Assembly (NCBI GenBank): GCA_958403205.1
Contig: CATXWM010000018.1
Span: forward strand, 1 to 42,163
DNA: 42,163 nt
Reading direction: 5' to 3'
From: an uncultured Collinsella sp.
Lineage (GTDB): Bacteria > Actinomycetota > Coriobacteriia > Coriobacteriales > Coriobacteriaceae
Shown: positions 25,201-32,665 of the stretch, piece by piece
Layout: every line of letters begins with the position of its first letter
How positions within the stretch are numbered: the first letter of the stretch is position 1
Translations under genes and position numbers: made by a program
Notes under the pieces: generated by a model
The model's database searches: none
Seen by the model: the letters and a program-made list of their open reading frames with translations, nothing else
What the model was told of the DNA's origin: nothing

Positions 25201-25697
25201 AGCTCGTGCACGGCGCACTCGACGGCGGACATCGCATCCTGTTGTTCAGCCAGTTTACGGGTATGCTCGATATTATCGGTAAGCGCCTGGCAAGGGAGGA
25301 CATCGCCTTCCTTAAGCTCACGGGCGCTTCGTCTAAGGAGAGCCGCGCCAAGATGGTCGCGCAGTTCCAGGCGGGCGAGGTTCCGGTCTTTTTGATTTCG
25401 CTCAAGGCGGGCGGCGTGGGCCTTAACCTGACGGCTGCCGACGTGGTCATCCACTACGACCCGTGGTGGAACGTGGCGGCGCAGGACCAAGCAACTGATC
25501 GTGCACACCGTATTGGTCAGCAACATACCGTGACCGTGTACAAGCTCATCGCCAAGGACACGATCGAGGAACGCATTATGCAGATGCAGGAGTCCAAACG
25601 CGACCTGGTCAACAGCGTGCTCGGCGGCGACGGCATCTCGTCGGCACTGTTCACGCGCGAGGATGTTCTGGCGCTGCTCGGCGGCGACGGGCGCTAG
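22233..25697 (+). CDS. SWIM zinc-finger SNF2-family helicase-like ATPase
   Basis: Bacterial SNF2 (HepA/RapA-like) double-stranded DNA translocase, 1154 residues. A SWIM zinc finger lies at the N-terminus (Cys78, Cys80, Cys90, His92), then about 550 residues of poorly known sequence, then the motor: GDYQ-like ARGYQVDGYQWL, Walker A GLGKT near 718-722, DEAQ near 815-818, LTGTPIENRLSELWS, and the second lobe with LLFSQFTGMLDI and RAHRIGQ near 1090. GGAGG at 22224-22228 selects ATG 22233 over GTG 22215. It follows dnaE by 28 bases and is probably cotranscribed, suggesting a role in replication, repair or transcription-conflict removal. Similar SWIM-SNF2 proteins are common in Firmicutes and Actinobacteria; the specific function is not known. 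Confidence 0.92.
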   Translation: MAQGTFVQALRKEAALSGTFMKGRSLMLNGAVLSIEDSGSRFSKNVTVEGSVRGSRGDLYKTHVALDMDEHEVIDYDCDCPAAYRYPGMCKHAIATALAYLDASGAEPVEGLRTPVRTFTAQPKQPARTAPKAPAVNPNFPFPAPVPTSPSLMAALSDLSDARMDELASMRRKLACSVDPDAPKAVLEPSLVPYYNPLFADRFSWALELRIRCGSVSYVVKDIDGMADAYVRGGTFSYGKKLTFVHTPEAFEDVSTKLLNLVVTTVAYLDDITSSRSASYDFARSGFVAERQLPLSEHSIVYVLDLLRGQSISFEPAWSRGTTTHRTYDVAVEMPPEGEDEALPKRPPLLAAKIAPAAGGSYDLRLPADAYCFASGDVAYLVDTHRARRADAAFAQHAAPFLSRLLPCRTPIHIAVDQVGEFCRMALPILRDYTDLTAPAVLDTVAPEPSFAMAIGVDDGLVTCKITVAYGDWSADLFSLGAPGSPFEEQRPGVPPRDEIAEFRVMDTAALYFDFYEGGLAFEERDDESLFCLLTEGLSALSELGEVMLSDRLRQISVRPAPKLSVRATVKSNLLDVELGASGLSAADLAIYLDSYKRHQTFARLTSGDIIRLDEGARAAFGLAEDLGVDAVDLLDGVSLSASSTLFVDSMLARTPALEADRDAAFRRTVERLDTLGKMDFTVPVSLKATMRGYQVDGYQWLGSLEHLGLGGILADDMGLGKTLQMIAHILARVEAGDTKPTLVVCPASLVYNWTAELERFAPSLDVCAIVGAKAQRRVQIAGVAEHNVVVTSYDLMRRDIDEYVEQDFARVVLDEAQYIKNPLTQVARAAKRLPAGVRFALTGTPIENRLSELWSIFDFLMPGLLGTRESFAKRFESPVEHAEGDSAARLQALVSPFVLRRVKEDVVADLPEKIEDTVMAQLAGEQRKLYLANQDRIAQQVQHREASEFKKDKLKVLAELTKLRQICCDPRLHYEDYKAGSAKLDTCMELVHGALDGGHRILLFSQFTGMLDIIGKRLAREDIAFLKLTGASSKESRAKMVAQFQAGEVPVFLISLKAGGVGLNLTAADVVIHYDPWWNVAAQDQATDRAHRIGQQHTVTVYKLIAKDTIEERIMQMQESKRDLVNSVLGGDGISSALFTREDVLALLGGDGR

Positions 25698-25862
25698 CCG
25701 CGCGCGGGGTGGGACTGCTGGAGTGGGCAGGACGGTCGACGCATTTTGGCCCGACCGCTTGCCTGATCCGTTATGTGTTCATTTGCAATGCCGTGGATGG
25801 TTTGTCTGCCTTTGGGCATAAGAACCATCAAGAACATTGGCACATCAGCAAAGGAGAACATC

Positions 25863-26225
25863 ATGGCGAAATTCTTTAAGGACCCCGACGGCAAGCTCAT
25901 CGCTGCCCTTGGCGACGACGTTGCGACCCCTGCCGGTTGCACGGAACTGACTGCAAACACTGAGGACGCGGCGCACGAGAAGCACGTGCCTGTTGTCGAG
26001 ACCGAGCGTGACGGTCACGTGATTCGCGCACGCGTTGGCTCGGTCGAGCACCCCAGCCTGCCCGAGCACTACATTGAGTGGATCGCCCTTGAGGCCGAGG
26101 GCCGCTTAGAGGTTCATTACCTTGAACCCGGCATGAAACCCGCGACGTTTTTCGCGGGCGGCTCCAAGACCGGTACCGTCTATGCCTACTGCAACCTGCA
26201 CGGGCTGTGGTCCGCGACATTCTAG
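25863..26225 (+). CDS. Superoxide reductase (neelaredoxin/desulfoferrodoxin type)
   Basis: Small non-haem iron enzyme that reduces superoxide to hydrogen peroxide without making oxygen, typical of anaerobes. 120 residues. The active-site pattern is seen: HEKHVPVV (38-45), HPSLPEHYIEWI (63-74) and CNLHGLW (110-116), supplying four His (likely 41, 63, 69, 113) and Cys110 for the square-pyramidal iron. The N-terminal region aligns with the desulforedoxin domain of desulfoferrodoxin (KFFKDPDGK) but lacks its four cysteines, so this is a one-iron, class II-like form. AAAGGAG stands just before ATG 25863; a longer frame from 25773 lacks a ribosome site. It stands alone after the SNF2 gene and ends before a terminator. 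The role is well supported. Confidence 0.88.
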   Translation: MAKFFKDPDGKLIAALGDDVATPAGCTELTANTEDAAHEKHVPVVETERDGHVIRARVGSVEHPSLPEHYIEWIALEAEGRLEVHYLEPGMKPATFFAGGSKTGTVYAYCNLHGLWSATF

Positions 26226-26270
26226 GAGCGCGCCCCCGCTCGGGGTATCATAGCTAGCATATGCACATGC

Positions 26271-26303
26271 AAGCGCCGACTGCATTATGCGGCCGGCGCT
26301 TTT
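26271..26303 (+). terminator. Probable terminator after superoxide reductase gene
   Basis: AAGCGCCG (26271-26278) pairs with CGGCGCTT (26294-26301); the loop contains a smaller GCAT/ATGC pair; four T bases follow. The T-run is short, so efficiency is uncertain. Confidence 0.55.
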
Positions 26304-26342
26304 ACTACGATTTCGATGGTTTACGACGGAAAGGGCTGGGCC

Positions 26343-28328
26343 ATGAAGCTCGCGCTTGCACAGATCGATATGCGCCTGGGTGATATTGAGGGCATTTGCG
26401 GCCGCATCGAGGACCAGGCTCGTCTGGCCCACGAGCGCGGGGCGCGCGTGCTGTGCGTTCCGGCTCCGCTCTTTATGGGCGCCATGCCCGGTGGCCTGGT
26501 GGGCGCTGCCGACTTTGAGCACGACGTGCTTGCCGGTTTGACTGGTGTCGCCGAGCGTATCCAGGAGCTTGACATGATCTGCATCGTGCCCGCGGCGGTT
26601 TCGTTTGAGGGCCAGCCGCTGCTCGACTACATGATGCTCAAGGACGGTCATGTGGTGCCGGCGCGTTCGAGCATTGCCCTGCAGCGTGGCGAGAACAACG
26701 ACACACGTTGGGCGCCGCCGGTGTTCGACGTGGACGGCGTGCGCATCGCCGTGATTTTTGACTTGGACCGCGAACTCGAGATGCTGCCGACCGGTGTTGA
26801 CCTCATTGCGTATTTCCAATTCAACGCGTTTGACATGACCGACCGCGAGACTGCCGCCATTGCTGCCGTTCGCAGCGGCGCCTACCGCAAGATCGCATCC
26901 AAGCGCAGCGTGTGGTTTGCCTGCATGGCGCCGGTCGGTGCCTATGACGAGTCGGTGTATACCGGCGGTTCGTTTGTGCTCGACGACTGCGGTCGCGTGG
27001 TGGCCCAGGCGCCGTGCTTTGAGGAGAGCCTGCTGGTTCAGGAGATTCAGCGCGGCGTGATGCTCGATGCCCTGGAAGATCACGAACTGCCCGAGTTCCG
27101 TTCCGAGGAGTGGCTGTGGCAGGCGCTGGTGCTCGCCGTGCGCGACAACGCCCGAGCCCACGGTGCGTCGCGTGCTGTGGTGGCACTCGAGGGTGACTTG
27201 CCGTCGTCCCTGCTGGCGGCGCTGGCCGTCGACGCTCTGGGCCCGCGCAATGTGATTGGCCTGGTGCTGGGGCGCAACCGTATCTTTACGCCGGCGCAGG
27301 AAGAAGCCGAGGCTGCCCGCTGTGCCGCCGTCCGCGCTATCGCCGAGCGTCTGCACATTCGCACCGTCGAGCACGATGCACCGGATGCGGCGCGCGTGCT
27401 CGATCGCGACGTGTCGGCGGGCGATGCCGAGCGCCTGCGCTCGCGCACGCTGGGCCTGATGCTGGAGGATACGGCGCTCGAGCTGGGTGCGATGGCGCTG
27501 AGCCCGCTGTCCAAAACCGAGTACGCGCTGGCGGCGTCGGCGCTTTGCGGCGGCTACCAGGGCGACTTTGCGCCCTTTGGCGATGTGTACCTGTCGACGC
27601 TTGAGTTTGTGGCGCGTGTGCGCAACCGCACGTCTGCCGTGGTGCCCCAAGAGCTCGTGACGCTCAACGCAGTGGAAGATTGTATGGAGCGCGTGCTGGC
27701 GCAGGCGCTCTCGACGCTCGACGGTCCGGTCGATATGCTCGACCGTGCGGCACAGCTGCTCGGCGGGCTTGAGCCGGGTGAGGTCGATGGCGCGCTCGAG
27801 GCGCACGTGGACCGCAATCGATCTTTCGACGACATCCCGATGGCCGCTGGCAAGCCTGAGGCCTGCTCGCTGCTGCTGATGCTCGTTCGACAGGGTGAGG
27901 CTGCCCGCCGCATGTTGCCGATGGCGCCGATCGTCTCGGCCCGTTCGTTTGCCGAGCGTGCCTGGCCGTATATGCTCGCGTGGTCCGACCTGGGGCTTAA
28001 CGGCAAGGAGCGTATGACGGTCGATTCGCTGGCGCGCGCCGAGGTGCGCCGTTTTGCTGACGAGGATACGAGCGAGCGCGTGCGAAACGAGATGATGGGC
28101 GTGCTGGGCGAGCTACTGGGTATTTCGCCCGAGCAAATGGAGGAGCTGCGCTCTGAGGACGGTCAGCGTCGTTTGCACGAGGGAATGAAAAAGTTCGAGG
28201 GCGAGGTTCAGGACGCCATCGATAAGATGATGGGCGGTCAGGGCGGCTCGCAGGGTGGGCCCCAGAGCGGACCGATGTCGCACCCGCCGGTGGATCCGAG
28301 GCAGTTCCCCTTTTTCTCGCAGAACTAA
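26343..28328 (+). CDS. NAD synthetase-like protein with degraded active sites
   Basis: 661-residue protein with the two-domain plan of glutamine-dependent NAD synthetase (NadE): a nitrilase-fold glutaminase (about 1-240) and a synthetase domain (about 250-560). The start KLALAQIDMRLGDIEG and the block TLGLMLEDTALELGAMALSPLSKTE align with NadE. Yet the catalytic triad is gone: the Glu of PEL is Ala41 (VPAPL), the Lys position is Arg/Ser near 108-109, and the Cys of ICED is Phe139 (IFDLD). The ATP P-loop SGGxDSS reads LEGDLPSS near 282-289. A Gly/Gln/Pro-rich tail ends the protein. GGAAAGGG sets ATG 26343. The reading frame is intact for two kilobases, so a conserved non-catalytic or altered function is likely. 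Confidence 0.75.
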   Translation: MKLALAQIDMRLGDIEGICGRIEDQARLAHERGARVLCVPAPLFMGAMPGGLVGAADFEHDVLAGLTGVAERIQELDMICIVPAAVSFEGQPLLDYMMLKDGHVVPARSSIALQRGENNDTRWAPPVFDVDGVRIAVIFDLDRELEMLPTGVDLIAYFQFNAFDMTDRETAAIAAVRSGAYRKIASKRSVWFACMAPVGAYDESVYTGGSFVLDDCGRVVAQAPCFEESLLVQEIQRGVMLDALEDHELPEFRSEEWLWQALVLAVRDNARAHGASRAVVALEGDLPSSLLAALAVDALGPRNVIGLVLGRNRIFTPAQEEAEAARCAAVRAIAERLHIRTVEHDAPDAARVLDRDVSAGDAERLRSRTLGLMLEDTALELGAMALSPLSKTEYALAASALCGGYQGDFAPFGDVYLSTLEFVARVRNRTSAVVPQELVTLNAVEDCMERVLAQALSTLDGPVDMLDRAAQLLGGLEPGEVDGALEAHVDRNRSFDDIPMAAGKPEACSLLLMLVRQGEAARRMLPMAPIVSARSFAERAWPYMLAWSDLGLNGKERMTVDSLARAEVRRFADEDTSERVRNEMMGVLGELLGISPEQMEELRSEDGQRRLHEGMKKFEGEVQDAIDKMMGGQGGSQGGPQSGPMSHPPVDPRQFPFFSQN

Positions 28329-28387
28329 CTATGGGATAGGATTCGCTCCCAGTCCCGATACTTCAACTAAGCATCTCGGCCCCGTTG

Positions 28388-28396
28388 TGTTATTCT
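28388..28396 (+). promoter_or_regulatory. ruvCAB promoter, extended -10
   Basis: TGTTATTCT is an extended -10 element directly followed by the SOS-like box, with initiation expected near 28403 inside the box. No strong -35 is seen. Confidence 0.5.
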
Positions 28397-28410
28397 AGAA
28401 CAGACGTTCG
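28397..28410. promoter_or_regulatory. LexA/DinR-type SOS box upstream of ruvC
   Basis: AGAACAGACGTTCG matches the Gram-positive SOS consensus CGAACN4GTTCG at nine of ten fixed positions (first C is A). It abuts the ruvCAB -10 and overlaps the expected start point, the classic place for LexA repression, and ruvAB genes are SOS-controlled in other bacteria. Confidence 0.75.
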
Positions 28411-28465
28411 TGAATGATGCGCGGGGCCTTGTCTTGCGCTGTGCTTGTGGCGAGGGGAGGTCGGC

Positions 28466-28987
28466 TTGGTCATTTTGGGTATCGACCCCGGTTTGGCCCA
28501 TACGGGTTGGGGGATTATCGAGGAGCGGCGCGGCGAGGTTCGCTGCCGTGCCTACGGCTGCATCGAGACCAGTGCCGGAAGTCCGCTCGCGGTGCGCCTG
28601 TCGCATATCGCCCGCGACCTCAAGGGTGTCGTGGAGCGTTATCGACCCGATACCGCTGCTATCGAGAGCATTTACTTTGGTGCTAACGTTCGCTCGGCAA
28701 TTCCTACGGCGCATGCCCGCGGGGCTGCACTCGTGGCGCTGTCGGAATGCGCGCTCGAGATTGGCGAATACACGCCCATGCAGATCAAGCAGGCTGTGGT
28801 GGGCACCGGCGCCGCGGACAAGCGGCAGGTCGCCTACATGGTACGCACGCTAACGCAGCTCGACCACGACCCGCATCCCGACCATGCCGCCGATGCCCTG
28901 GCTTGCGCCATCTGCCACGTAAACCTCAGCCGCACCCGCGCCCTCACCGGTGGCGAGTTCTATCAACAGAGAGGAACCGGATACTGA
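28466..28987 (+). CDS. ruvC: Crossover junction endodeoxyribonuclease RuvC
   Basis: Holliday-junction resolvase that nicks opposite strands symmetrically, working with RuvAB. 173 residues, exactly the usual length, from a TTG start at 28466; GGGGAGG at 28454-28460 lies five bases before it, and the protein then begins MVILGIDPG, as RuvC does. Catalytic residues: Asp7 (GIDPG), Glu67 (AIESIYFG), His140 and Asp143 (PDHAADAL), the His variant known from Thermus RuvC. A longer frame from TTG 28445 is less likely. The stop codon overlaps the ruvA start (TGATG). First gene of the ruvCAB operon, with an SOS-like box in front. Confidence 0.96.
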   Translation: MVILGIDPGLAHTGWGIIEERRGEVRCRAYGCIETSAGSPLAVRLSHIARDLKGVVERYRPDTAAIESIYFGANVRSAIPTAHARGAALVALSECALEIGEYTPMQIKQAVVGTGAADKRQVAYMVRTLTQLDHDPHPDHAADALACAICHVNLSRTRALTGGEFYQQRGTGY

Positions 28988-29607
28988 TGATTTCCCAGCT
29001 CCACGGAACGCTTGTCGAAGCCACGATGAGCTCTGCTGTCGTCGATGTGTCGGGCGTTGGCTTTGAGCTCGGCATCTCGGGCAGCACTGCGGCCACGTTG
29101 CCGACGCCCGGCGGCGAGGTCCGCCTCTACACGCGTATGCAGGTGCGCGAGGACGCCATGACACTTTTCGGTTTTTCCTCTAAGGATGAGCGCACGATGT
29201 TCGACCGGCTCGTGTCCGTTTCGGGCGTTGGCCCGCGCCTGGCGCTCGTCGTGCTTTCCACCTATACCGTGGGGCAGCTGTATTCGCTGGTGATGGCCGA
29301 GGACGACAAGGGCATGGCCAAGGTACCCGGTGTGGGCAAAAAGACAGCTCAGCGCCTGATCCTGGAGCTCAAGAGCACCTTTGCCAAGGATAAGGGCTTT
29401 GTGCCGGTCGACGTGATTCCCGGCCAGGTTGCGATGCCCGTGCCCGCTGCTGCTCCCTCGGCCATCGATGATGCCCGTGCGGCGCTCCTTTCCATGGGCT
29501 TTAGCCCGCAGGAGACCGATGTTGCCCTGAGCGGGTATGATGGGCAGAATATGCGTGTCGAGGATCTGCTCGGCGCGGCGCTTAAGCGACTCGGAATGGA
29601 TGCGTGA
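28987..29607 (+). CDS. ruvA: Holliday junction branch migration protein RuvA
   Basis: Tetrameric junction-binding protein that loads the RuvB motor. 206 residues: OB-fold (about 1-63, starting MISQLHGTLVE), two helix-hairpin-helix motifs (SGVGPRLAL near 73-81 and PGVGKKTAQRLILELK near 108-123), a flexible Pro/Ala linker (VAMPVPAAAPS), and a C-terminal UBA-like RuvB-contact domain (ARAALLSMGFSPQE). ATG 28987 overlaps the ruvC stop by one base, so translation is coupled. The stop again overlaps the ruvB ATG by one base. Assignment is firm. Confidence 0.97.
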   Translation: MISQLHGTLVEATMSSAVVDVSGVGFELGISGSTAATLPTPGGEVRLYTRMQVREDAMTLFGFSSKDERTMFDRLVSVSGVGPRLALVVLSTYTVGQLYSLVMAEDDKGMAKVPGVGKKTAQRLILELKSTFAKDKGFVPVDVIPGQVAMPVPAAAPSAIDDARAALLSMGFSPQETDVALSGYDGQNMRVEDLLGAALKRLGMDA

Positions 29608-30674
29608 TGTGGGAAGCCGATGACTCTCAGGACCTGTGGGCGACGCCCGGCAACTCGCCGGCGGCATCCATGGCGCACGGCGAGCGCATGGTGGGCTCGG
29701 AGCTGACGGCCGAGGACCTCGATGTCGACCGCACTTTGCGTCCCCAGCGCCTGGACGATTACTGTGGCCAGGAGCACATCAAGCAGAGCCTGCGCGTGTT
29801 GATCGAAGCGGCGCAGAGCCGTGGCGAGACGCTCGACCACGTGATTTTCTCGGGTCCTCCGGGCCTGGGCAAGACCACGCTGGCCACCGTTATCGCCAAC
29901 GAGCTGGGCGCTCAGATTAAGACGACGAGTGGCCCTGCCATCGCGCGCACCGGCGACCTGGCGGCTATCCTTACCAACCTGCAGCCGGGTGACGTGCTGT
30001 TTATCGACGAGATCCACCGCCTCAACCGTTCGGTGGAGGAGGTCCTGTACCCCGCGATGGAGGACTTTGCCCTCGATATCGTGATTGGCAAGGGTCCGGC
30101 GGCTCGCTCGATTCGCCTGGATATTCCCAAGTTTACGCTGGTAGCGGCAACGACCCGCTCAGGCATGTTGACCGGCCCGTTGCGCGACCGCTTTGGCATT
30201 TCATATCGCCTGGATTACTACACGGTCGAGGAGCTCGCGCAGATTGTGACGCGCTCGGCGACTATCCTGGGCGTGACGATTGACCATCCCAGTGCACTCG
30301 AGATCGGCTCGCGTTCGCGCGGCACGCCACGTCTTGCCAACCGTCTGCTCAAGCGCGTGCGCGATTACGCACAGGTGCGCGGCAACGGTCCCATCGAGCT
30401 CGATATCTGTCGCCAAGCGCTTGAGTTCTTCGAGATCGATGAGCTCGGTCTGGACTGGATGGATATTCGCATTTTGGAGACGCTCGCTAAGACGTTCTCC
30501 GGTCGTGCCGTGGGACTTACGACCCTTGCCAGCGCGGTGGGCGAGGACCCGGGCACGCTCGAGGATGTCTATGAGCCCTATTTGCTGCAGTGCGGGTTGA
30601 TGATTCGTACGCCGCAGGGCCGTCAGGCAACCCTTCGCACCTTTGAGCACCTGGGGATTGAACCTACCGTTTAG
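29607..30674 (+). CDS. ruvB: Holliday junction branch migration helicase RuvB
   Basis: Hexameric AAA+ motor that drives branch migration with RuvA. 355 residues. Walker A GPPGLGKT at 83-90, Walker B LFIDEIHR about 50 residues later, sensor and arginine-finger region (TRSGMLTGPLRDRFG), and the winged-helix C-terminal domain (GLDWMDIRILETL to PQGRQAT). An N-terminal extension of about 40 acidic, low-complexity residues precedes the core start (DRTLRPQRLDDYCGQ). ATG 29607 is preferred to GTG 29604, keeping the TGATG overlap seen at the ruvC-ruvA junction. No terminator was noticed between ruvB and the fhs promoter. Confidence 0.97.
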   Translation: MWEADDSQDLWATPGNSPAASMAHGERMVGSELTAEDLDVDRTLRPQRLDDYCGQEHIKQSLRVLIEAAQSRGETLDHVIFSGPPGLGKTTLATVIANELGAQIKTTSGPAIARTGDLAAILTNLQPGDVLFIDEIHRLNRSVEEVLYPAMEDFALDIVIGKGPAARSIRLDIPKFTLVAATTRSGMLTGPLRDRFGISYRLDYYTVEELAQIVTRSATILGVTIDHPSALEIGSRSRGTPRLANRLLKRVRDYAQVRGNGPIELDICRQALEFFEIDELGLDWMDIRILETLAKTFSGRAVGLTTLASAVGEDPGTLEDVYEPYLLQCGLMIRTPQGRQATLRTFEHLGIEPTV

Positions 30675-30750
30675 GGCGCTTTGTTTTGGCGGGCTGTTGG
30701 ACTATCGCTGGGCATCGGGTAAACATATCGCCGTTCATCGGTTATGGGCG

Positions 30751-30778
30751 TTTTACTATTGCGCGCCCGTGCTATGCT
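30751..30778 (+). promoter_or_regulatory. Candidate fhs promoter
   Basis: TTTTAC (30751-30756), 16 bases, then TATGCT (30773-30778) preceded by TGC, an extended -10. Start near 30785, 34 bases before fhs. Confidence 0.5.
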
Positions 30779-30818
30779 GGATTGGTCTTTTTCTCATCCG
30801 GTAACGAAAGGACCGCCC

Positions 30819-32486
30819 ATGCCTACTGACATCGAAATCGCACGTTCTGTCACGCCGCTGCCTATTACCGAGGTAGCCAAGAACGCCGGCGTCGACGTTA
30901 AGCATCTGATTCCGTACGGCTTCGACAAGGCTAAGGTCGACTATTCATTGCTCAACGAGCCGACTGATCACCAGGCCAAGCTCGTCCTCGTGACCGCTAT
31001 CAACCCAACGCCTGCGGGCGAGGGCAAGACTACCACGACCATCGGTCTGGCCGATGGCTTGCGTCGTCGCGGCGTCAAGAGCGCCGTGGCCCTGCGCGAG
31101 CCTTCGCTCGGCCCCGTCTTTGGCGTTAAGGGCGGTGCTGCCGGTGGCGGCTGGGCTCAGGTCATCCCCATGGAGGATATCAACTTGCACTTTACCGGTG
31201 ACTTCCATGCCATCGGTGCCGCCAATAACCTGCTGGCCGCCATGCTTGATAACCACATCCAGCAGGGCAATCAGCTCGGTATTGACGTTAAGCGCATCAC
31301 TTGGAAGCGCGTCGTCGATATGAACGACCGTCAGCTGCGCCACGTCATCGACGGCATTGGCGGTAAGGCCCAGGGCGTGCCGCGCGAGGACGGCTTCGAT
31401 ATCACCGTCGCCTCCGAGGTCATGGCAATCCTGTGCCTGTCTACGAGCATCAGCGACCTCAAGGAACGCTTGGGTGAGATTGTCGTCGGCTATAGCTTTG
31501 CCGGCGAGCCCGTCCGTGCCCGCGACCTCAAGGCCCAGGGTGCCATGGCCGCGTTGCTTAAGGACGCGCTCAAGCCCAACTTGGTGCAAACGCTCGAGGG
31601 CACGCCCGCGTTTGTCCACGGCGGTCCCTTCGCCAACATTGCCCACGGCTGCAACTCTATCATGGCCACGCGTATGGCGATGCGCTTTGGCGATGTTGCC
31701 ATTACCGAGGCCGGCTTTGGTGCCGATCTGGGTGCCGAGAAGTTCCTCGACATCAAGTGCCGCATGACGGGCGTTCGTCCCAGCGCCGTCGTGATCGTCG
31801 CGACCGCTCGTGCGTTGAAGTACAACGGTGGCGTCGCCAAGGCCGATCTCAACGAGGAGAACCTCGAGGCACTCAAGGCTGGCATGCCCAACCTGCTGCG
31901 TCACGTCGACAACATCCAGAACGTATATGGTCTGCCCTGCGTGGTCGCCATCAACCGCTTCCCGACGGACACCGAGGCCGAGCTTGCGCTCATCGAGTCC
32001 GAGTGCCAGAAGCTCGGCGTCAACGTTAAGCTTTCCGAGGTCTGGGCCAAGGGCGGCGAGGGCGCGCTCGAGCTTGCCGATGAGGTCGTGCGTCTGATTG
32101 AGCAGCCGAGCGAGCTCAAGTTTGCCTATGAGGACGGCGCTGATGTCGCTGATGCCCTCGAGGCCGTTGCCACCAAGGTCTACCGCGCCGACGGCGTTGA
32201 CTTTACGCCGGCCGCCAAGCGCCAGCTCGCCGAGCTGCGCGAGAATGGTTTTGGCAACCTGCCGGTTTGCGTCGCTAAGACGCAGTACAGCTTTAGCGAC
32301 AACGCCAAGGCCCTGGGCGCTCCTGAGAACTTCCGCATCACCGTGCGTGAGCTCAAGGTTTCTGCCGGCGCCCACTTTGTGGTCGCGCTGACCGGCAGTG
32401 TTCTGACCATGCCGGGTCTGCCCAAGGTGCCCGCGGCCGAAAACATCGACGTCGACAACGACGGCAACATCACCGGCCTGTTCTAA
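30819..32486 (+). CDS. fhs: Formate--tetrahydrofolate ligase
   Basis: ATP-dependent formation of 10-formyl-tetrahydrofolate from formate and THF, the entry of formate into one-carbon metabolism for purines and fMet in anaerobes. 555 residues, normal length. The P-loop TPAGEGKT lies at about 64-71, in the expected NPTPAGEGKTTTTIGL setting; further conserved blocks are REPSLGPVFGVKGGAAGGG and TEAGFGADLGAEKF. GAAAGGA at 30806-30812 places ATG 30819; the longer frame from 30744 covers the promoter and is rejected. Codon use is biased, suggesting high expression. Own promoter and a strong terminator (32513-32547) mark it as a single-gene unit. Assignment is certain. Confidence 0.98.
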   Translation: MPTDIEIARSVTPLPITEVAKNAGVDVKHLIPYGFDKAKVDYSLLNEPTDHQAKLVLVTAINPTPAGEGKTTTTIGLADGLRRRGVKSAVALREPSLGPVFGVKGGAAGGGWAQVIPMEDINLHFTGDFHAIGAANNLLAAMLDNHIQQGNQLGIDVKRITWKRVVDMNDRQLRHVIDGIGGKAQGVPREDGFDITVASEVMAILCLSTSISDLKERLGEIVVGYSFAGEPVRARDLKAQGAMAALLKDALKPNLVQTLEGTPAFVHGGPFANIAHGCNSIMATRMAMRFGDVAITEAGFGADLGAEKFLDIKCRMTGVRPSAVVIVATARALKYNGGVAKADLNEENLEALKAGMPNLLRHVDNIQNVYGLPCVVAINRFPTDTEAELALIESECQKLGVNVKLSEVWAKGGEGALELADEVVRLIEQPSELKFAYEDGADVADALEAVATKVYRADGVDFTPAAKRQLAELRENGFGNLPVCVAKTQYSFSDNAKALGAPENFRITVRELKVSAGAHFVVALTGSVLTMPGLPKVPAAENIDVDNDGNITGLF

Positions 32487-32512
32487 GTCTGCTGTCCATA
32501 GCTGCTTGTCCA

Positions 32513-32547
32513 CCCCGCCGTGCCCACAAGGCCCGGCGGGGCTTTTT
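32513..32547 (+). terminator. Strong terminator after fhs
   Basis: CCCCGCCG (32513-32520) pairs with CGGCGGGG (32534-32541), followed by CTTTTT to 32547. Confidence 0.9.
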
Positions 32548-32556
32548 GATCCTTAG

Positions 32557-32625
32557 ACCCGCGCATGTCTTGTAGATACCGACGGACTCTGCCCATCATA
32601 GGCTTTTGCGCGGGTAGAATGCATG
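32557..32625 (+). promoter_or_regulatory. Promoter-like motif and 9-bp dyad before membrane protein gene
   Basis: ACCCGCGCA (32557-32565) and TGCGCGGGT (32607-32615) are exact reverse complements 41 bases apart. The right arm overlaps a TAGAAT -10-like hexamer (32615-32620) inside a 20-mer that resembles the one before addB. The two may form an operator-promoter unit. Confidence 0.35.
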
Positions 32626-32665
32626 GATAACTTGAGGCTCACGCGCGACGGAAAGGAATCGTTGC

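Noticed and set aside
30945..32513. 522-codon minus-strand frame opposite fhs
   Set aside because: Shadow of the strongly codon-biased fhs gene.
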